From NCBI GenBank assembly GCA_942493215.1, contig OW818670.1, positions 248,001 through 312,000 of the forward strand: a stretch of 64,000 bases of DNA. The letters run 5' to 3'. Under the pieces are notes generated by a model, which saw nothing but the letters and a program-made list of their open reading frames with translations, had not been told where the DNA came from and did not search any database. This DNA is from G942493215 sp942493215. GTDB taxonomy: Bacteria > Bacillota_I > Bacilli_A > RF39 > UBA660. The position numbers and the translations under genes were made by a program. Below are positions 10,801 through 22,879 of this stretch, one piece after another; positions within the stretch are counted from its first letter, which is position 1, and every line of letters starts with the position of its first letter.

Positions 10801-12530
10801 TTGGTTGAAACAATATCAACAGAGATTTTTGGTTGCATAATCGCATATCCACTAACCACACAATTCTTTTTCTTGTCTAAAACAGGTCTATTTAAAGGAT
10901 GAGCCATCGCACCGATTAATTTAGAAACACTACTTAAACATAACTTGGTATCAACATCTAGTGTTATCACATATTTTATCTTATTGTTAAAATTATAGAA
11001 ATTATGAGCATTAAAATACTTTTCTTCCTCTTGCTTTGTTAGACTACCTAAAAGCAAATCATTGAAGTTTAATAAAGCTCCTCTTTTTCGTTCATATCCT
11101 AACCAAGATTCTTCACTCTTATTATATTGACGTTTACGATAAGCAAAGAAAAATATTTCTTTACCATACTTTTTATTTAATTCATCAACTATTTTGTAAC
11201 TAGCCTCAATTATTTTTTTATCATTGTCATGTACTTCCTTATCATATTCCATACAATCTCCAATTAAGGCATAATATAAATTATCTTTTTTATTCATAAT
11301 ATGAAAAGATTCCAGATTATCAAATACTTTTTTAATTTTATCAGCATCTTTTATAATAGTTGGAACAACAATCATTGTCTTACAATCATCAGGAATATAT
11401 TCACTAAAGTCCATTTTAGGAAGTGGTTTGCTTTTATATAAACGAACAAAAAAATATTTGACAATGCTAATAACTATTTCACTTACAGGTATTATTAAAC
11501 AAAAAAATGCCAAAAGTTTATTAATCAAAAATAAGGACGTTAAAAAATAAGAAACGATAACTGACAATAATATTACTAAAGAAATATATATTGGTGTCAC
11601 TAATCTATTATTCTTATTATTAAATAATAAGGATTCAATATCTTTATTATTTTTTAAATATTGATTTGCATACTCTAATGAACTCATTTTTTTCTTTTTA
11701 GCTAATTTTGACACTCTATCACGATAAAGTTTTTTTGTTTCAACTGTCATTTCTGGAAAATATTGAACCGCATTAAGAATTTTTTCAACCGCATTTAGTT
11801 TTAAAAACAAATCTTCTTTACTTATGTTTTTATTTTTATTAATACATTCAAAAACATTGTTAATCGTAAGATTAGAATTGGAGTTTTCGACATGAACAGC
11901 ATTTATAATTTCTCGTAAAGACATATTGTTTTCTAACAATAAACTATTAAACTGTTTAAATACTTTATTGGCATTATTATTTAAATCTTTGATATGTTCA
12001 TTAAAATATTCAATAAAATATATACTAGTATTTTCATTAATTTCAAGATAGTCTTCTAAATTTATACGAGAGGAAGCCTCTAGAACCTCACTTAATAATT
12101 TAATAACTTTCTTAACATTAGCTAGATCTTTAAGTTTAGAAGCCTCTTTACAGCAAATCGCACTTATTTTCCTAACAATAATAATGTTTATTATAGAAAG
12201 TAACATATTTATTTCTTTATATGATAAATTATAATTATTATCAACTTGAAAATTATTTAATCTCTCGACAAAAACATTATAATCTATATTATAATTTTGT
12301 TCCTCTAGAAATTCTAACAAAAATTTATATAATTTATTGTTTTCATTTATATATCTACGATTTTCTGAATGATAAAGAAAACTATTGATACTGCTCCTAT
12401 ACTCAATTAATAGGTAATAGTTATCAACAAGCTTTTCATTTGTTAGACCTAGAAAGATATTTTTACTACTCATTTTAACAAGATTTTTATAATGACTACT
12501 AATAGTTTTTAAATCTCTGTTTAATCCCAC
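4881..12530 (-). CDS. Cyclic beta-1,2-glucan synthase (NdvB/ChvB type)
   Basis: A 2549-aa multidomain membrane enzyme that polymerises and cyclises beta-1,2-linked glucose. Order: an Asn/Lys-rich N-terminal region (1-310), membrane helices (about 315-370), a GT84 glycosyltransferase with DVDTKL near 523 and RWARGDFQ near 673, more helices (about 720-880), a glucoamylase-like domain with SFFAHHQGM near 1252, then GH94 phosphorylase-like domains ending in the catalytic GGGDWNDGMN near 2230. The length is close to the roughly 2800 aa of rhizobial enzymes. The start is GTG with a modest ribosome site, so it is less certain. It heads an operon with pgi and pgm. In other bacteria the glucan serves osmoadaptation and host interaction. 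Confidence 0.9.
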   Translation of the reverse strand: MGLNRDLKTISSHYKNLVKMSSKNIFLGLTNEKLVDNYYLLIEYRSSINSFLYHSENRRYINENNKLYKFLLEFLEEQNYNIDYNVFVERLNNFQVDNNYNLSYKEINMLLSIINIIIVRKISAICCKEASKLKDLANVKKVIKLLSEVLEASSRINLEDYLEINENTSIYFIEYFNEHIKDLNNNANKVFKQFNSLLLENNMSLREIINAVHVENSNSNLTINNVFECINKNKNISKEDLFLKLNAVEKILNAVQYFPEMTVETKKLYRDRVSKLAKKKKMSSLEYANQYLKNNKDIESLLFNNKNNRLVTPIYISLVILLSVIVSYFLTSLFLINKLLAFFCLIIPVSEIVISIVKYFFVRLYKSKPLPKMDFSEYIPDDCKTMIVVPTIIKDADKIKKVFDNLESFHIMNKKDNLYYALIGDCMEYDKEVHDNDKKIIEASYKIVDELNKKYGKEIFFFAYRKRQYNKSEESWLGYERKRGALLNFNDLLLGSLTKQEEEKYFNAHNFYNFNNKIKYVITLDVDTKLCLSSVSKLIGAMAHPLNRPVLDKKKNCVVSGYAIMQPKISVDIVSTNKSQFSQIYAGTGGFDSYSYVFADFYQDVFKEGTFVGKGIYDLEVYQSVLKGCFPNNQILSHDLIEGSYLRCADVLDADFMDDFPTKFLVDASRRSRWARGDFQIIGWLKNNVRNEQNKKVKNPISLISKWKIFDNIRRALINLFLVIIIILSLAVPNNNSLLVFLLCLLVIVSPVMACILEQFSIKQLKVSYFKYHNLLIYGNKATLVRIISTFAFIPYDTYLYISSFVKSAYRMLVSKKKLLNWITSEDAEKYTDSSYKNIIKQFWPNYLVSIIIIILSYFNSHNIIGYTLVFIFLLGPIMAYLLSKDIVDNKKTITIDDKKYLEDLARETWHFFSDNMNPGNNYLIPDNYQINRDYKADNKTSSTNIGLSLVSIVSACELGFINEEEAISMLNNVINTINKLAKWNGHLYNWYNIETLEVLKPSFISGVDSGNFIASLIVVKEFLKKHNDSTLVTTISDIIDNTNFKFLCDSGNFIKLGYNDDDGKLTAAKYDRIMSECRIASYVAIAKGDISSKNWFVLDKTLTTYKCRKGVISWFGTSFEYFMPLIFMKNYANTLLDESYHFAYYAQKEYMLKINRSLPWGVSESAYNELDDSQNYKYKAFGIPALRIRQETESQEVIAPYGSILAITEFPKDVIKNIKKYDKINMRGIYGLYESYDVNNKMPVYSFFAHHQGMILSSLANCIKDGVIQNYFASDERNKVYTILSKEKVQFKPIINVKINRYKKYNYQKESFENDVRTFYSLSTLPELSVLSNSEYSLIINDRGNGYSKYNNIRLNRYRKITEQDYGMFVYIKDIDSGKVWSNTYAPINKKPKKYKVVFALDCIKYVRTDDDIVTTTEIIVTKMHHAEIRKITFKNNSDTDKILELTTYTEPIIAENMVDITHRVYNNLFIESKYNYDKNAIIITKNNRDSKMKYYMASRLLIDNPLGEYEYETNRLDFIGRGRNTNNPIALERKLASNNKTSLEPIISLRNKINVPSDDEVTVYLINTFGKSYAQILDTLDFYSKPSIIDEKGFKAATMISNATTKLVEMTAMDMHLYNTMLNYLLQSSHIGITDERKEILKENVLSQSNLWRYGISGDRPIILLEVKDLDDLSLVKELLRAYEYYKSRAIFVDLVIINSQNVEYADIISKEIETEKYHMYAINNFYRTPGNIYILKYDDVNDNERKLLNTVSRLKIDSSIYNSLKYYIDDLQKRNTISGKLGINNVNSLPIAYDKNEMMFYNDFGGFTNNGKEYQIVNNNTPQVWSNVIANNNFGTLTTNNNAGFTYAYNSREYKLTSWTNDILLNDFSEGIRINDNNILFNVTKFGFGYSAFFGRLEGLDIELTEFVALNQTIKFYKLKLKNTSVHKRRVELKYWLNPNLGVTEEKTSRHLLSNYHKDNNYISLRNAYNKYFNDVNVFMTVTRPIETVDIDRILFKEFTTSLYIDSKQEEEIVFMLGCGHEGDVLSLINKYNTIKNINDEFNLVKEYWHKKLDVVQVKTPNESFNYMINGWLLYQTISSRINARAGFYQVSGAYGFRDQLQDAMNICVIDSETTKKQILFNAKHQFKEGDVMHWWHEENKIGIRSLYKDDYLWLIYAVYEYINVTGDWSILDEKIPFIEGSILEGYEKERILDIVYSDEEYSLYEHCQKAITKAMQELGSNGLPLMGGGDWNDGMNMVGINGQGTSVWLGFFLYQMVDYFMAIMKTYLPHDNIDKYVMFNNKLKKAILDVAWDGKQYLRAFFDNGIKLGSISNKECQIDLLSQSFAILTDIATPEQKKAIIKSVEEKLVDKDNKIIKLLDPAFESNEDNPGYIMSYPKGVRENGGQYTHSVSWYIMALIKEGLTDKAFEYYQMINPINRTLTKEDVLKYKVEPYVLAADIYSNKDFETQGGWTWYTGSSGWFYHVGLVDILGFNKKGNKLYIKPHIPSSWDKYQITYQYLETTYIIDIIKDTNNEIYDDNKLSNNDYIELINDKKTHNIVVKIGG

Positions 12531-12559
12531 TGCAACCCACCAACCTATTTCTAATAATT

Positions 12560-12589
12560 AGTATAGCATATTTTCATACTAAATGTAAA
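12560..12589 (-). promoter_or_regulatory. Promoter of the glucan synthase operon
   Basis: On the minus strand TTTACA and TATACT are 18 nt apart, with an extended TGC before the -10. It sits between the upstream terminator and the GTG start. Confidence 0.5.
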
Positions 12590-12607
12590 ACTTTATCCAT
12601 CATTATA

Positions 12608-12642
12608 AAAGAAAAAACTAACTTTAATTAGTTTTCTTTTTT
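12608..12642 (-). terminator. Terminator of the t6A-nucleotidyltransferase operon
   Basis: AAAACTAA/TTAGTTTT hairpin, followed on the minus strand by TTTTCTTTT. It overlaps the stop codon of the nucleotidyltransferase gene. Confidence 0.75.
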
Positions 12643-13371
12643 ATATAATTGTCTTACTTCATCAAGAGCTCGATGTGTACCTATATCATAACAATGCCCT
12701 ACAAATTTATAAGCATAAAATGGCATTTTCTTATACATATAAGTAACTAGATAACCAGGAGCATCAGGTTTATTACCCTCACTTAAATAATTACCTATTT
12801 CTTTAATAACAGCTTTAGGATATATATAAGTTGCATATAACCCAACATTAGATTCCGGATTTTGAGGCTTCTCAACAGCGTCTAATATTCTATCATCACT
12901 ATCTAGTTTAACAACCGCTAAACCTTTTAATACCTCAATATCATTTTCAATTGTTGCGCAAACAACAGGGTCTTTCTTCATATTATAGTAATCAATAACA
13001 TCTGTAAGTGGATAATCAAATAGATTATCACCGGCAATAACAATAATATCATCATTAATGCCTTCAACATCTAAAGTGTATTTCAAATCACCAATAGCTC
13101 CTAAACGATCATCATTAGAAGTTGACTTATCGTTAAGAACCTTAGTTGGTTTACTTGGTTTATATGCTTCTAACCAAGTACAATAATGACTATAATAACG
13201 ATTATTAGTTATTAAATAGACACTATCAATTTCTTTAACTTCTTCAACTTTCTCCATAATATAGTTTAATAATGGTTTTCCTTCCTCAATTTCTAATAGA
13301 CCTTTAGGAAAATTTTCTGTTAACGGAAATAATCTTGTTGCATAACCTGCACATAATATAATACATTTCAT
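12628..13371 (-). CDS. Sugar-1-phosphate nucleotidyltransferase
   Basis: A 247-aa member of the NTP_transferase family (GalU/RmlA/GlmU-N type) that joins a sugar-1-phosphate to a nucleotide. The nucleotide loop is CAGYATRLFPLTENFPKGL near residues 7-25, the metal aspartate is in IAGDNLFDY, and the sugar-binding EKP is in DAVEKPQNP. It is shorter than typical GalU. AGGAGG precedes ATG 13371 and the gene starts 13 nt after tsaD. Standing next to the glucan operon, it may supply the UDP-glucose-type donor, but dTDP or CDP sugars are equally possible from sequence alone. Confidence 0.8.
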   Translation of the reverse strand: MKCIILCAGYATRLFPLTENFPKGLLEIEEGKPLLNYIMEKVEEVKEIDSVYLITNNRYYSHYCTWLEAYKPSKPTKVLNDKSTSNDDRLGAIGDLKYTLDVEGINDDIIVIAGDNLFDYPLTDVIDYYNMKKDPVVCATIENDIEVLKGLAVVKLDSDDRILDAVEKPQNPESNVGLYATYIYPKAVIKEIGNYLSEGNKPDAPGYLVTYMYKKMPFYAYKFVGHCYDIGTHRALDEVRQLYKKEN

Positions 13372-13384
13372 TTCTTTCTACCTC

Positions 13385-14389
13385 CTATTTTAATTCTACA
13401 ACCGCTTTAGGACTTAATGTCATATCAGCTCTAATTCCCATCTTATATGCATAATAGGCAGCCGCTCCTATCATTGCTGCATTATCTGTACAATGAATAA
13501 GTTTAGGAAAAGTTAAATTGATATGTTGATCATTACACAATTTAGTAAATGCCGATCTCAAACCTCTATTAGCAGAGACTCCTCCAGCAATAATTAAATT
13601 GTTACATCCATAAGTATCTAAAGCATGCATTGTCTTTTTAGTTAATACTTCAATTACTCTATTTTGAAAAGATGTTGCTAGATTCTCAATATTAATAGTA
13701 TTACCTCGTTGTTCTTCATTATGCTTAAGATTAATAACAGCACTCTTTAAACCACTAAAACTGAAATTAAAACTAGCATCATCTAATGGAACTGGTAAAT
13801 CATAAGTATCTTTTCCTTCAAAAGCCAATCGGTCAACTAATGGTCCTCCTGGATATGGAAGTCCCAAAACTCTCGCTACCTTATCATAAGCTTCTCCCAC
13901 CGCATCATCTAATGTTCCACCAATACGTTCAAAACTATAATCTTCTTTCATATAGATAAGTTCCGTATGACCACCACTAACCACTAATGCAACTAAAGGA
14001 AATGGCATCTGATTTACTAAATTATTAGCATATATATGACCGGCAATATGATGAATAGGAATTAATGGTTTATGATAAATAAAGGCTAAAGCTTTAGCTG
14101 CCTCTACTCCTATTAATAATGAACCTATTAACCCAGGTCCATAAGTTACCGCTATGGCATCCATTTCATCAATCGTCATATTAGCATTATGCAAACATTC
14201 GTCAATAACAATGGTAATACTTTCTATATGTTTGCGACTTGCAATCTCTGGTACTACTCCACCATATAATTTATGAATATCTATTTGAGAAAGAATAACC
14301 ATCGCTATTTCTTCATGACCATCTTTAACTATTGCCACACTTGTTTCATCACAACTTGATTCAATAGCTAAAATATATATACTCCGCAT
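13385..14389 (-). CDS. tsaD: tRNA t6A37 threonylcarbamoyltransferase TsaD
   Basis: Catalytic subunit that transfers threonylcarbamoyl to A37 of ANN-decoding tRNAs. The Kae1/ASKHA fold shows AIESSCDETSVA at the start, the metal-binding HxxxH at H114-H118 in IHHIAGH, YGPGLIGSLL, and the C-terminal GGVSANRGLR and CTDNAAMIGAAA. At 334 aa it has normal length. AGGTG before ATG supports the start, which abuts the rimI stop. It is the fourth gene of the tsaE-tsaB-rimI-tsaD run, so all accessory t6A transfer subunits are made together. tsaC/sua5 is not in the window. Confidence 0.97.
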   Translation of the reverse strand: MRSIYILAIESSCDETSVAIVKDGHEEIAMVILSQIDIHKLYGGVVPEIASRKHIESITIVIDECLHNANMTIDEMDAIAVTYGPGLIGSLLIGVEAAKALAFIYHKPLIPIHHIAGHIYANNLVNQMPFPLVALVVSGGHTELIYMKEDYSFERIGGTLDDAVGEAYDKVARVLGLPYPGGPLVDRLAFEGKDTYDLPVPLDDASFNFSFSGLKSAVINLKHNEEQRGNTINIENLATSFQNRVIEVLTKKTMHALDTYGCNNLIIAGGVSANRGLRSAFTKLCNDQHINLTFPKLIHCTDNAAMIGAAAYYAYKMGIRADMTLSPKAVVELK

Positions 14390-14815
14390 TTAATCACCTA
14401 ATTCTTTTAACATTAATAATCCATCAACGTCTTTATAATATTTCTTTCTAGTTGCTACAACTTTAAATCCTAATTTACTATAAAGGTTAATAGCACTCTG
14501 ATTATTTTCTCGTACCTCTAAAGTTATATTTGAACATTTACTGCTACTTGCATCTCTTAACATATGGGATAGTAATTTAGTAGCAATTCCCTTCCTTCGA
14601 TAAGCAAGAACTACACATATATAATTTAATTCCATTCGGTCATATATAATCGAATAATTTAAATACCCCACAATGTCTTGATTATCTAGCATTACATACA
14701 GTTTAACAAAAGGATTCTCTTCTATTTTATTATAACTTATTTTATTATCATCATCGTCAATGAAAGCATTAACCTCATCAATATCTACTAATTTTAATTT
14801 TCTAATTATCAGCAT
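14390..14815 (-). CDS. rimI: RimI-type N-acetyltransferase
   Basis: GNAT-fold acetyltransferase of 141 aa. The acetyl-CoA loop is YRRKGIATKLL, preceded by LNYICVVLA and followed by LEVRENNQSAINLYSKLGF, a pattern typical of RimI, which acetylates the N-terminus of ribosomal protein S18. Its position between tsaB and tsaD is the common Firmicute arrangement. It overlaps the 3' end of tsaB by 14 nt, indicating translational coupling. The target protein is not shown by sequence; another alpha-amino acetylation substrate is possible. Confidence 0.85.
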   Translation of the reverse strand: MLIIRKLKLVDIDEVNAFIDDDDNKISYNKIEENPFVKLYVMLDNQDIVGYLNYSIIYDRMELNYICVVLAYRRKGIATKLLSHMLRDASSSKCSNITLEVRENNQSAINLYSKLGFKVVATRKKYYKDVDGLLMLKELGD

Positions 14816-15431
14816 TCATTTTCACTTCAGCTTCCGTTAATTTTAAATAATTAGGTTTTATTAAATGAGCATCAACACCTTCAGCATTAATATACTTATT
14901 TATGACTCTTAAAACATCTATTTGAGGTTTATTATTGGAAACCATATCAATAGGTGTATCATAAGTAACAGCAGCCATTGCATCGTCATTTATTAGTTTA
15001 ACTAATTCACTCATTTCAATATAACGATCACTCATATAGACATTTAAATTCTTATCATATATTCCTGCATAAACACAATTATGACGGGCATCAATATAAG
15101 AAACTATATATTCTTTATTAATAGGTGTAGTTGCTAATAACTCTAGACTAGATATTGGTATTATTTTTTTATTTAATGACCATCCTATAACTTTAGCAAT
15201 TGTTAATCCAATTCTAATACCCGTAAAAGATCCTGGACCAACAACCACAAACAATTTATCAATATCTTGAACTGATAAACTCGTTTTATGAAATTGTTCG
15301 TCTATAATCTTCATAACTTGAGATGAGAAATCACGATAACATTCTTCATTATAAAATGATAAAATCGTATTATTGTCTATCAGAGCTACAATAATACGAT
15401 TTAATGATGTATCAATAAATAAAGATTTCAT
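14802..15431 (-). CDS. tsaB: t6A biosynthesis scaffold protein TsaB
   Basis: A 209-aa ASKHA-fold partner of TsaD in the threonylcarbamoyl-transfer complex. It starts with FIDTSLNRIIVALID and has the hallmark VVGPGSFTGIRIGLTIAKVI and ISSLELLA. It lacks the metal-binding histidines of TsaD, as expected for TsaB. The ATG overlaps the tsaE stop (ATGA), so translation is coupled. Family and role are clear. Confidence 0.95.
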   Translation of the reverse strand: MKSLFIDTSLNRIIVALIDNNTILSFYNEECYRDFSSQVMKIIDEQFHKTSLSVQDIDKLFVVVGPGSFTGIRIGLTIAKVIGWSLNKKIIPISSLELLATTPINKEYIVSYIDARHNCVYAGIYDKNLNVYMSDRYIEMSELVKLINDDAMAAVTYDTPIDMVSNNKPQIDVLRVINKYINAEGVDAHLIKPNYLKLTEAEVKMNADN

Positions 15432-15877
15432 ATTATGGCCTCACAGAGCTCTTCATACTTACGACCATATGGTTTAAAAATCAAAAGTCTTTTATTTTCA
15501 TCAAGTACCTTAAACTCTATATCTAAACGTTCTTTAGGCAAAATATCTTTAATAGTTTCCGCCCACTCAATGACAACGACACCACCCTTGATAAAGTATT
15601 CTTCAATACCTAAACCTTCAGTATTACCGTTTAAGCGATATACATCCATATGGTATAGATCACACTCACCATGATATTCCTTTATAATATTATAAGTAGG
15701 AGAAGTAATACTTTCAGCAATACCTAAAGCATTCGCAATACCTTTAGTAAAAACTGTTTTACCACTACCTAATTCACCATCTAAACAAATGATCAGATTT
15801 GGAAACTTCTCTGATTCAATATTTTGTGCAATTTCAATTGTTTCTCTTTCATTACGTGTTGTTACTTTATATTCCAT
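15428..15877 (-). CDS. tsaE: t6A biosynthesis ATPase TsaE
   Basis: A 149-aa P-loop ATPase of the TsaD-TsaB-TsaE complex that resets the transferase after each cycle. The Walker A is GELGSGKTVFTKG, followed by SPTYNIIKEY, the YHMDVYRL switch region and VVVIEWAE for Walker B. It is the first gene of the t6A operon with a promoter just upstream. The length matches the family. Confidence 0.95.
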   Translation of the reverse strand: MEYKVTTRNERETIEIAQNIESEKFPNLIICLDGELGSGKTVFTKGIANALGIAESITSPTYNIIKEYHGECDLYHMDVYRLNGNTEGLGIEEYFIKGGVVVIEWAETIKDILPKERLDIEFKVLDENKRLLIFKPYGRKYEELCEAII

Positions 15878-15894
15878 TCTATATCACCAATATT

Positions 15895-15922
15895 ATTATA
15901 ACAAACATATTGATAGTTGCAA
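15895..15922 (-). promoter_or_regulatory. Promoter of the tsaE operon
   Basis: Minus strand TTGCAA, 16-nt spacer, TATAAT, 18 nt before the tsaE ATG. Confidence 0.6.
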
Positions 15923-15964
15923 AGAAATTTAAAAGAAAAAAAGTAAAATATTTCGATTTTGTTT

Positions 15965-16900
15965 TTACAGTTGACACTTTATCTTATTTAAGCTTAAACG
16001 CTTTGATTCATCTTTTAAAGGAATAACCATTAAAGTTCGTTCTGATCCAACCATCTCGGGATATTCACCATTTAGTATTGCTAAACGCTTGGTATCGGTA
16101 TTTATTATTTCTTCACTACCATCGGTATAAACAAATATAAAATTAACACCAGCTGTGAGCATTTCTCCTAATCTATGTGAAGAAGTATAAAAGTGATTAT
16201 AGACTCCTTCTCGTCCATCCAAGTTACCGTATGAAGCTCCATCAATACTAGTATTAATAAAAGTTTTTCGGTATAATGCTCGGCAATCATTATTTTCCCA
16301 AGCTCTTGTGATACCATCAAATTTAGGATCTTGATCCATATGTTGCCCTCTTAACGGCTCACTAAAGCTATAAGAATCGGGTAATATATCTTGATATAAG
16401 GAACCATCCTCTTTTACAAACATAACATTGGCATCACCAATATTAATTCGTGAAACAAAATCCCCCTCTATAACCACTCCAGCCATTGTACAAGCATAAT
16501 AATTATTACCAAGGCAATCACACTTCAAGCCATCATTAACTCTTTGCATATGTCCATTCATTGCCTTTAAACGATATTTGATAGGTAGATTACTATTACA
16601 AAATATTTTAGTACCCTTTTTACAAGCAAAGGCTAATTTTCTAATTCTATAAAAATACACTAACAATAATTTAATCATATTAATTACATTATTATTTTTA
16701 ATATTTTCCATACATAAAATATTCCCATTAGGGAGATCTCTAGTTACACCATCGGTAACACACGCTGAAAAAGTACCATCTTTATCTATAGAATAATGGA
16801 ATCGATCTAATCCAAAAGCATATTCAACTAATTTTAAAATTTTCCTATTACCTAAAGTTTTCGTATCTGGTCGATAATAGACAGTCGCTTTACCTATCAT
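15965..16900 (-). CDS. PP2C-like (PPM family) phosphatase domain protein
   Basis: A 311-aa cytoplasmic protein that resembles PPM-type phosphatases. Features read in order: FSACVTDGVTRD (compare the VxDG metal loop), GVVIEGDFVSRINIGDANVMF (compare the xxxNxGDSR strand) and FIFVYTDGSEEI (compare the SDGL loop). The classical N-terminal RNED and C-terminal DN motifs are not obvious, so it may be divergent or inactive. ATG 16900 has AAGAAGG upstream and a near-consensus promoter. It stands alone between the t6A operon and another unknown gene. Substrate unknown. Confidence 0.5.
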   Translation of the reverse strand: MIGKATVYYRPDTKTLGNRKILKLVEYAFGLDRFHYSIDKDGTFSACVTDGVTRDLPNGNILCMENIKNNNVINMIKLLLVYFYRIRKLAFACKKGTKIFCNSNLPIKYRLKAMNGHMQRVNDGLKCDCLGNNYYACTMAGVVIEGDFVSRINIGDANVMFVKEDGSLYQDILPDSYSFSEPLRGQHMDQDPKFDGITRAWENNDCRALYRKTFINTSIDGASYGNLDGREGVYNHFYTSSHRLGEMLTAGVNFIFVYTDGSEEIINTDTKRLAILNGEYPEMVGSERTLMVIPLKDESKRLSLNKIKCQL

Positions 16901-16922
16901 TTTACGCCTTCTTTTTCTTTAT

Positions 16923-16951
16923 TTTATAACAGCGGTTGCAGAATATGTCAA
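16923..16951 (-). promoter_or_regulatory. Promoter of the PP2C-like gene
   Basis: Minus strand TTGACA, 17-nt spacer, TATAAA, ending 22 nt before the ATG. Confidence 0.7.
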
Positions 16952-17080
16952 ATTTTAGTTTACATTATTAAAAGTACTTTACGTAAATATTATCTTTAAT
17001 ACAATAAACATTTTTGATATATCCTACCATAAATTAATATATGAGTCAAATTATATTATAAAGATATTAATAAGTATAAA

Positions 17081-17117
17081 AAAAGTAATAATTAAATCAT
17101 ACTAAATTATTACTTTT
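17081..17117 (-). terminator. Terminator of the 17145-17513 gene
   Basis: A perfect 13-bp stem AAAAGTAATAATT/AATTATTACTTTT, followed on the minus strand by a T7 run. Confidence 0.8.
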
Positions 17118-17144
17118 ACATTTCAATAACAAAAAAATTTACAA

Positions 17145-17513
17145 TTATCTACTACGTCGAAAGTCAGTTTCTTTTTGTGGATAAGTTATTTTAATACGAG
17201 TAAGTATTTCATTATTAGCCATTACAACAATAGTCTCAGGTCGACCAATTGTACATCCACGATAACGAGGATCTGCCATAAAAGCATTATATATGCCTTC
17301 AGGATCAAGAGTTGATTTTATAAAATCTTCTTCCGTTGGTGCACCATCTTGTATAGCCGGAATACGAATTCTTAATAAACCTTCACCATCTTTTCCGATA
17401 ACCTGAAAATGTCCTGGTTGAAAACCATTACTTCTCATTCTTTTACGATTTTCATTTACACGCTCATCCAAATATTCTGGAAAAACACTAAAATCTATAC
17501 ATCTATTATTCAT
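17145..17513 (-). CDS. Hypothetical protein, 122 aa
   Basis: I do not recognise this protein. It is soluble and charged, with no signal peptide or membrane segment. Visible features are an Arg-rich N-terminal region (NENRKRMRSNGFQPG), a beta-rich centre (HFQVIGKDGEGLLRIRIPA), a segment resembling a small domain (DPEGIYNAFMADPRYRG) and the ending ITYPQKETDFRRSR. It has its own promoter and terminator, so it is a single-gene unit just downstream of the rRNA operon. The codon pattern matches its neighbours. No function can be assigned. Confidence 0.7.
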   Translation of the reverse strand: MNNRCIDFSVFPEYLDERVNENRKRMRSNGFQPGHFQVIGKDGEGLLRIRIPAIQDGAPTEEDFIKSTLDPEGIYNAFMADPRYRGCTIGRPETIVVMANNEILTRIKITYPQKETDFRRSR

Positions 17514-17533
17514 ACAAACATCTCCCTATAGAA

Positions 17534-17562
17534 ATAATATCACATAAAAGTAAAAATTACAA
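17534..17562 (-). promoter_or_regulatory. Promoter of the 122-aa hypothetical gene
   Basis: Minus strand TTGTAA, 17-nt spacer, TATTAT, 20 nt before the ATG. Confidence 0.6.
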
Positions 17563-17612
17563 ATATGTATAGTATAAAAACTATATATATAATTAAAGTT
17601 TAATTATAACAT

Positions 17613-17637
17613 AAAAAAACTAGATTCTATCTAGTTT
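17613..17637 (-). terminator. Terminator of the rRNA operon
   Basis: AAACTAGAT/ATCTAGTTT with a 3-nt loop, followed on the minus strand by a T7 run, directly past the 5S gene. Confidence 0.85.
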
Positions 17638-17652
17638 AAAACACAAAAAAAT

Positions 17653-17762
17653 GAAATTGGCAGCTTGCTATCTTCGCTTTCACTATTTTCGCCGTTAAAG
17701 AGCTTAACTTCTGTGTTCGAGATGGGAACAGGTGTATCCTCTTTGCTATTGTCACCAATTTC
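17653..17762 (-). rRNA. rrf: 5S ribosomal RNA
   Basis: About 110 nt. On the minus strand the 5' end AAATTGGTGAC can pair with the 3' end TGCCAATTTC, and the conserved ACACCTGTTCCCATCTCGAA core is present. It is last in the 16S-23S-5S operon. Ends are set by the terminal helix and are good to a few bases. Confidence 0.92.
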
Positions 17763-17828
17763 AAATATTAGAGAAATAATTCTCTGAAAACTAAGATAAT
17801 GTGGACCCTCAAATCATAAATAATTAAT

Positions 17829-20760
<2,932 letters not shown>

Positions 20761-20971
20761 TTTTAATTATTTTTCCTAATTTGATGAGATATTTTAATGT
20801 AATACGTGCGACTTTAATTTCCAACTTACGTTGGGGCTCTTGTTCACGTATTACTACCACATTATCTAGTTTTCAAAGAACTATTTTCACTGAGAGAATA
20901 ATCTCTCAAAACTAAGCAAAACATTGTCAATTAATAAGTCAGATATAACGATTTTTGATCTTTCTCCATAG
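20761..20971 (-). other. 16S-23S internal transcribed spacer, no tRNA
   Basis: About 210 nt with no tRNA cloverleaf. It holds a boxA-like TTCTTTGAAAACTAG at 20867-20881 (minus strand), a hairpin TGAGAGA/TCTCTCA at 20891-20908 and a CTTAGTTTTGAG copy, all also seen in variant form in the leader or the 23S-5S spacer. These are typical antitermination and processing signals of Bacilli rRNA operons. Confidence 0.75.
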
Positions 20972-22530
<1,559 letters not shown>

Positions 22531-22587
22531 AAAAATAATTTTTTGTTTTAGAATTGATTTTCTGACTTAATTGAAATTGACGTTTTG

Positions 22588-22605
22588 CTCAGTTTTCAAA
22601 GATCA
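22588..22605 (-). promoter_or_regulatory. boxA-like rRNA leader antitermination signal
   Basis: The minus strand reads GATCTTTGAAAACTGAGC between promoter P2 and the 16S gene. The same motif recurs in the spacer at 20867-20881. Confidence 0.6.
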
Positions 22606-22634
22606 TTTCTTGCTTCTTCAAATGAAGCACCATT

Positions 22635-22663
22635 AATATAACAGATAATTTGTACTAAGTCAA
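22635..22663 (-). promoter_or_regulatory. rRNA promoter P2
   Basis: Minus strand TTGACT, 17-nt spacer, TATATT, about 100 nt before the 16S gene. It has the same hexamers as P1. Confidence 0.8.
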
Positions 22664-22755
22664 TAGAGATTTTTACTTTTTTTATTTTTTATTCTCTTAA
22701 CTTATTTTTGTTGATTATTGCTATATTTTTAGGCCTCTTTTGGTGAGGCACACTC

Positions 22756-22784
22756 AATATAACAAATCTTAAAACTTAAGTCAA
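22756..22784 (-). promoter_or_regulatory. rRNA promoter P1
   Basis: Minus strand TTGACT, 17-nt spacer, TATATT, 121 bp upstream of P2. A GCCTC/GAGGC hairpin lies between the two promoters at about 22731-22750. The tandem arrangement is typical of rRNA operons. Confidence 0.8.
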
Positions 22785-22879
22785 TAGTTTTTGAAAAAAA
22801 AAAACAAATTTAATCAAATTATACACTTTATTCGATTAATTTGCCGTAAAAGCCTCTCAATTGTAGTATATGCTGATTA

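Noticed and set aside
20761..20971. tRNA gene in the 16S-23S spacer
   Set aside because: No acceptor stem, T-loop GTTCRA or cloverleaf can be formed; only boxA-like and processing motifs are seen.
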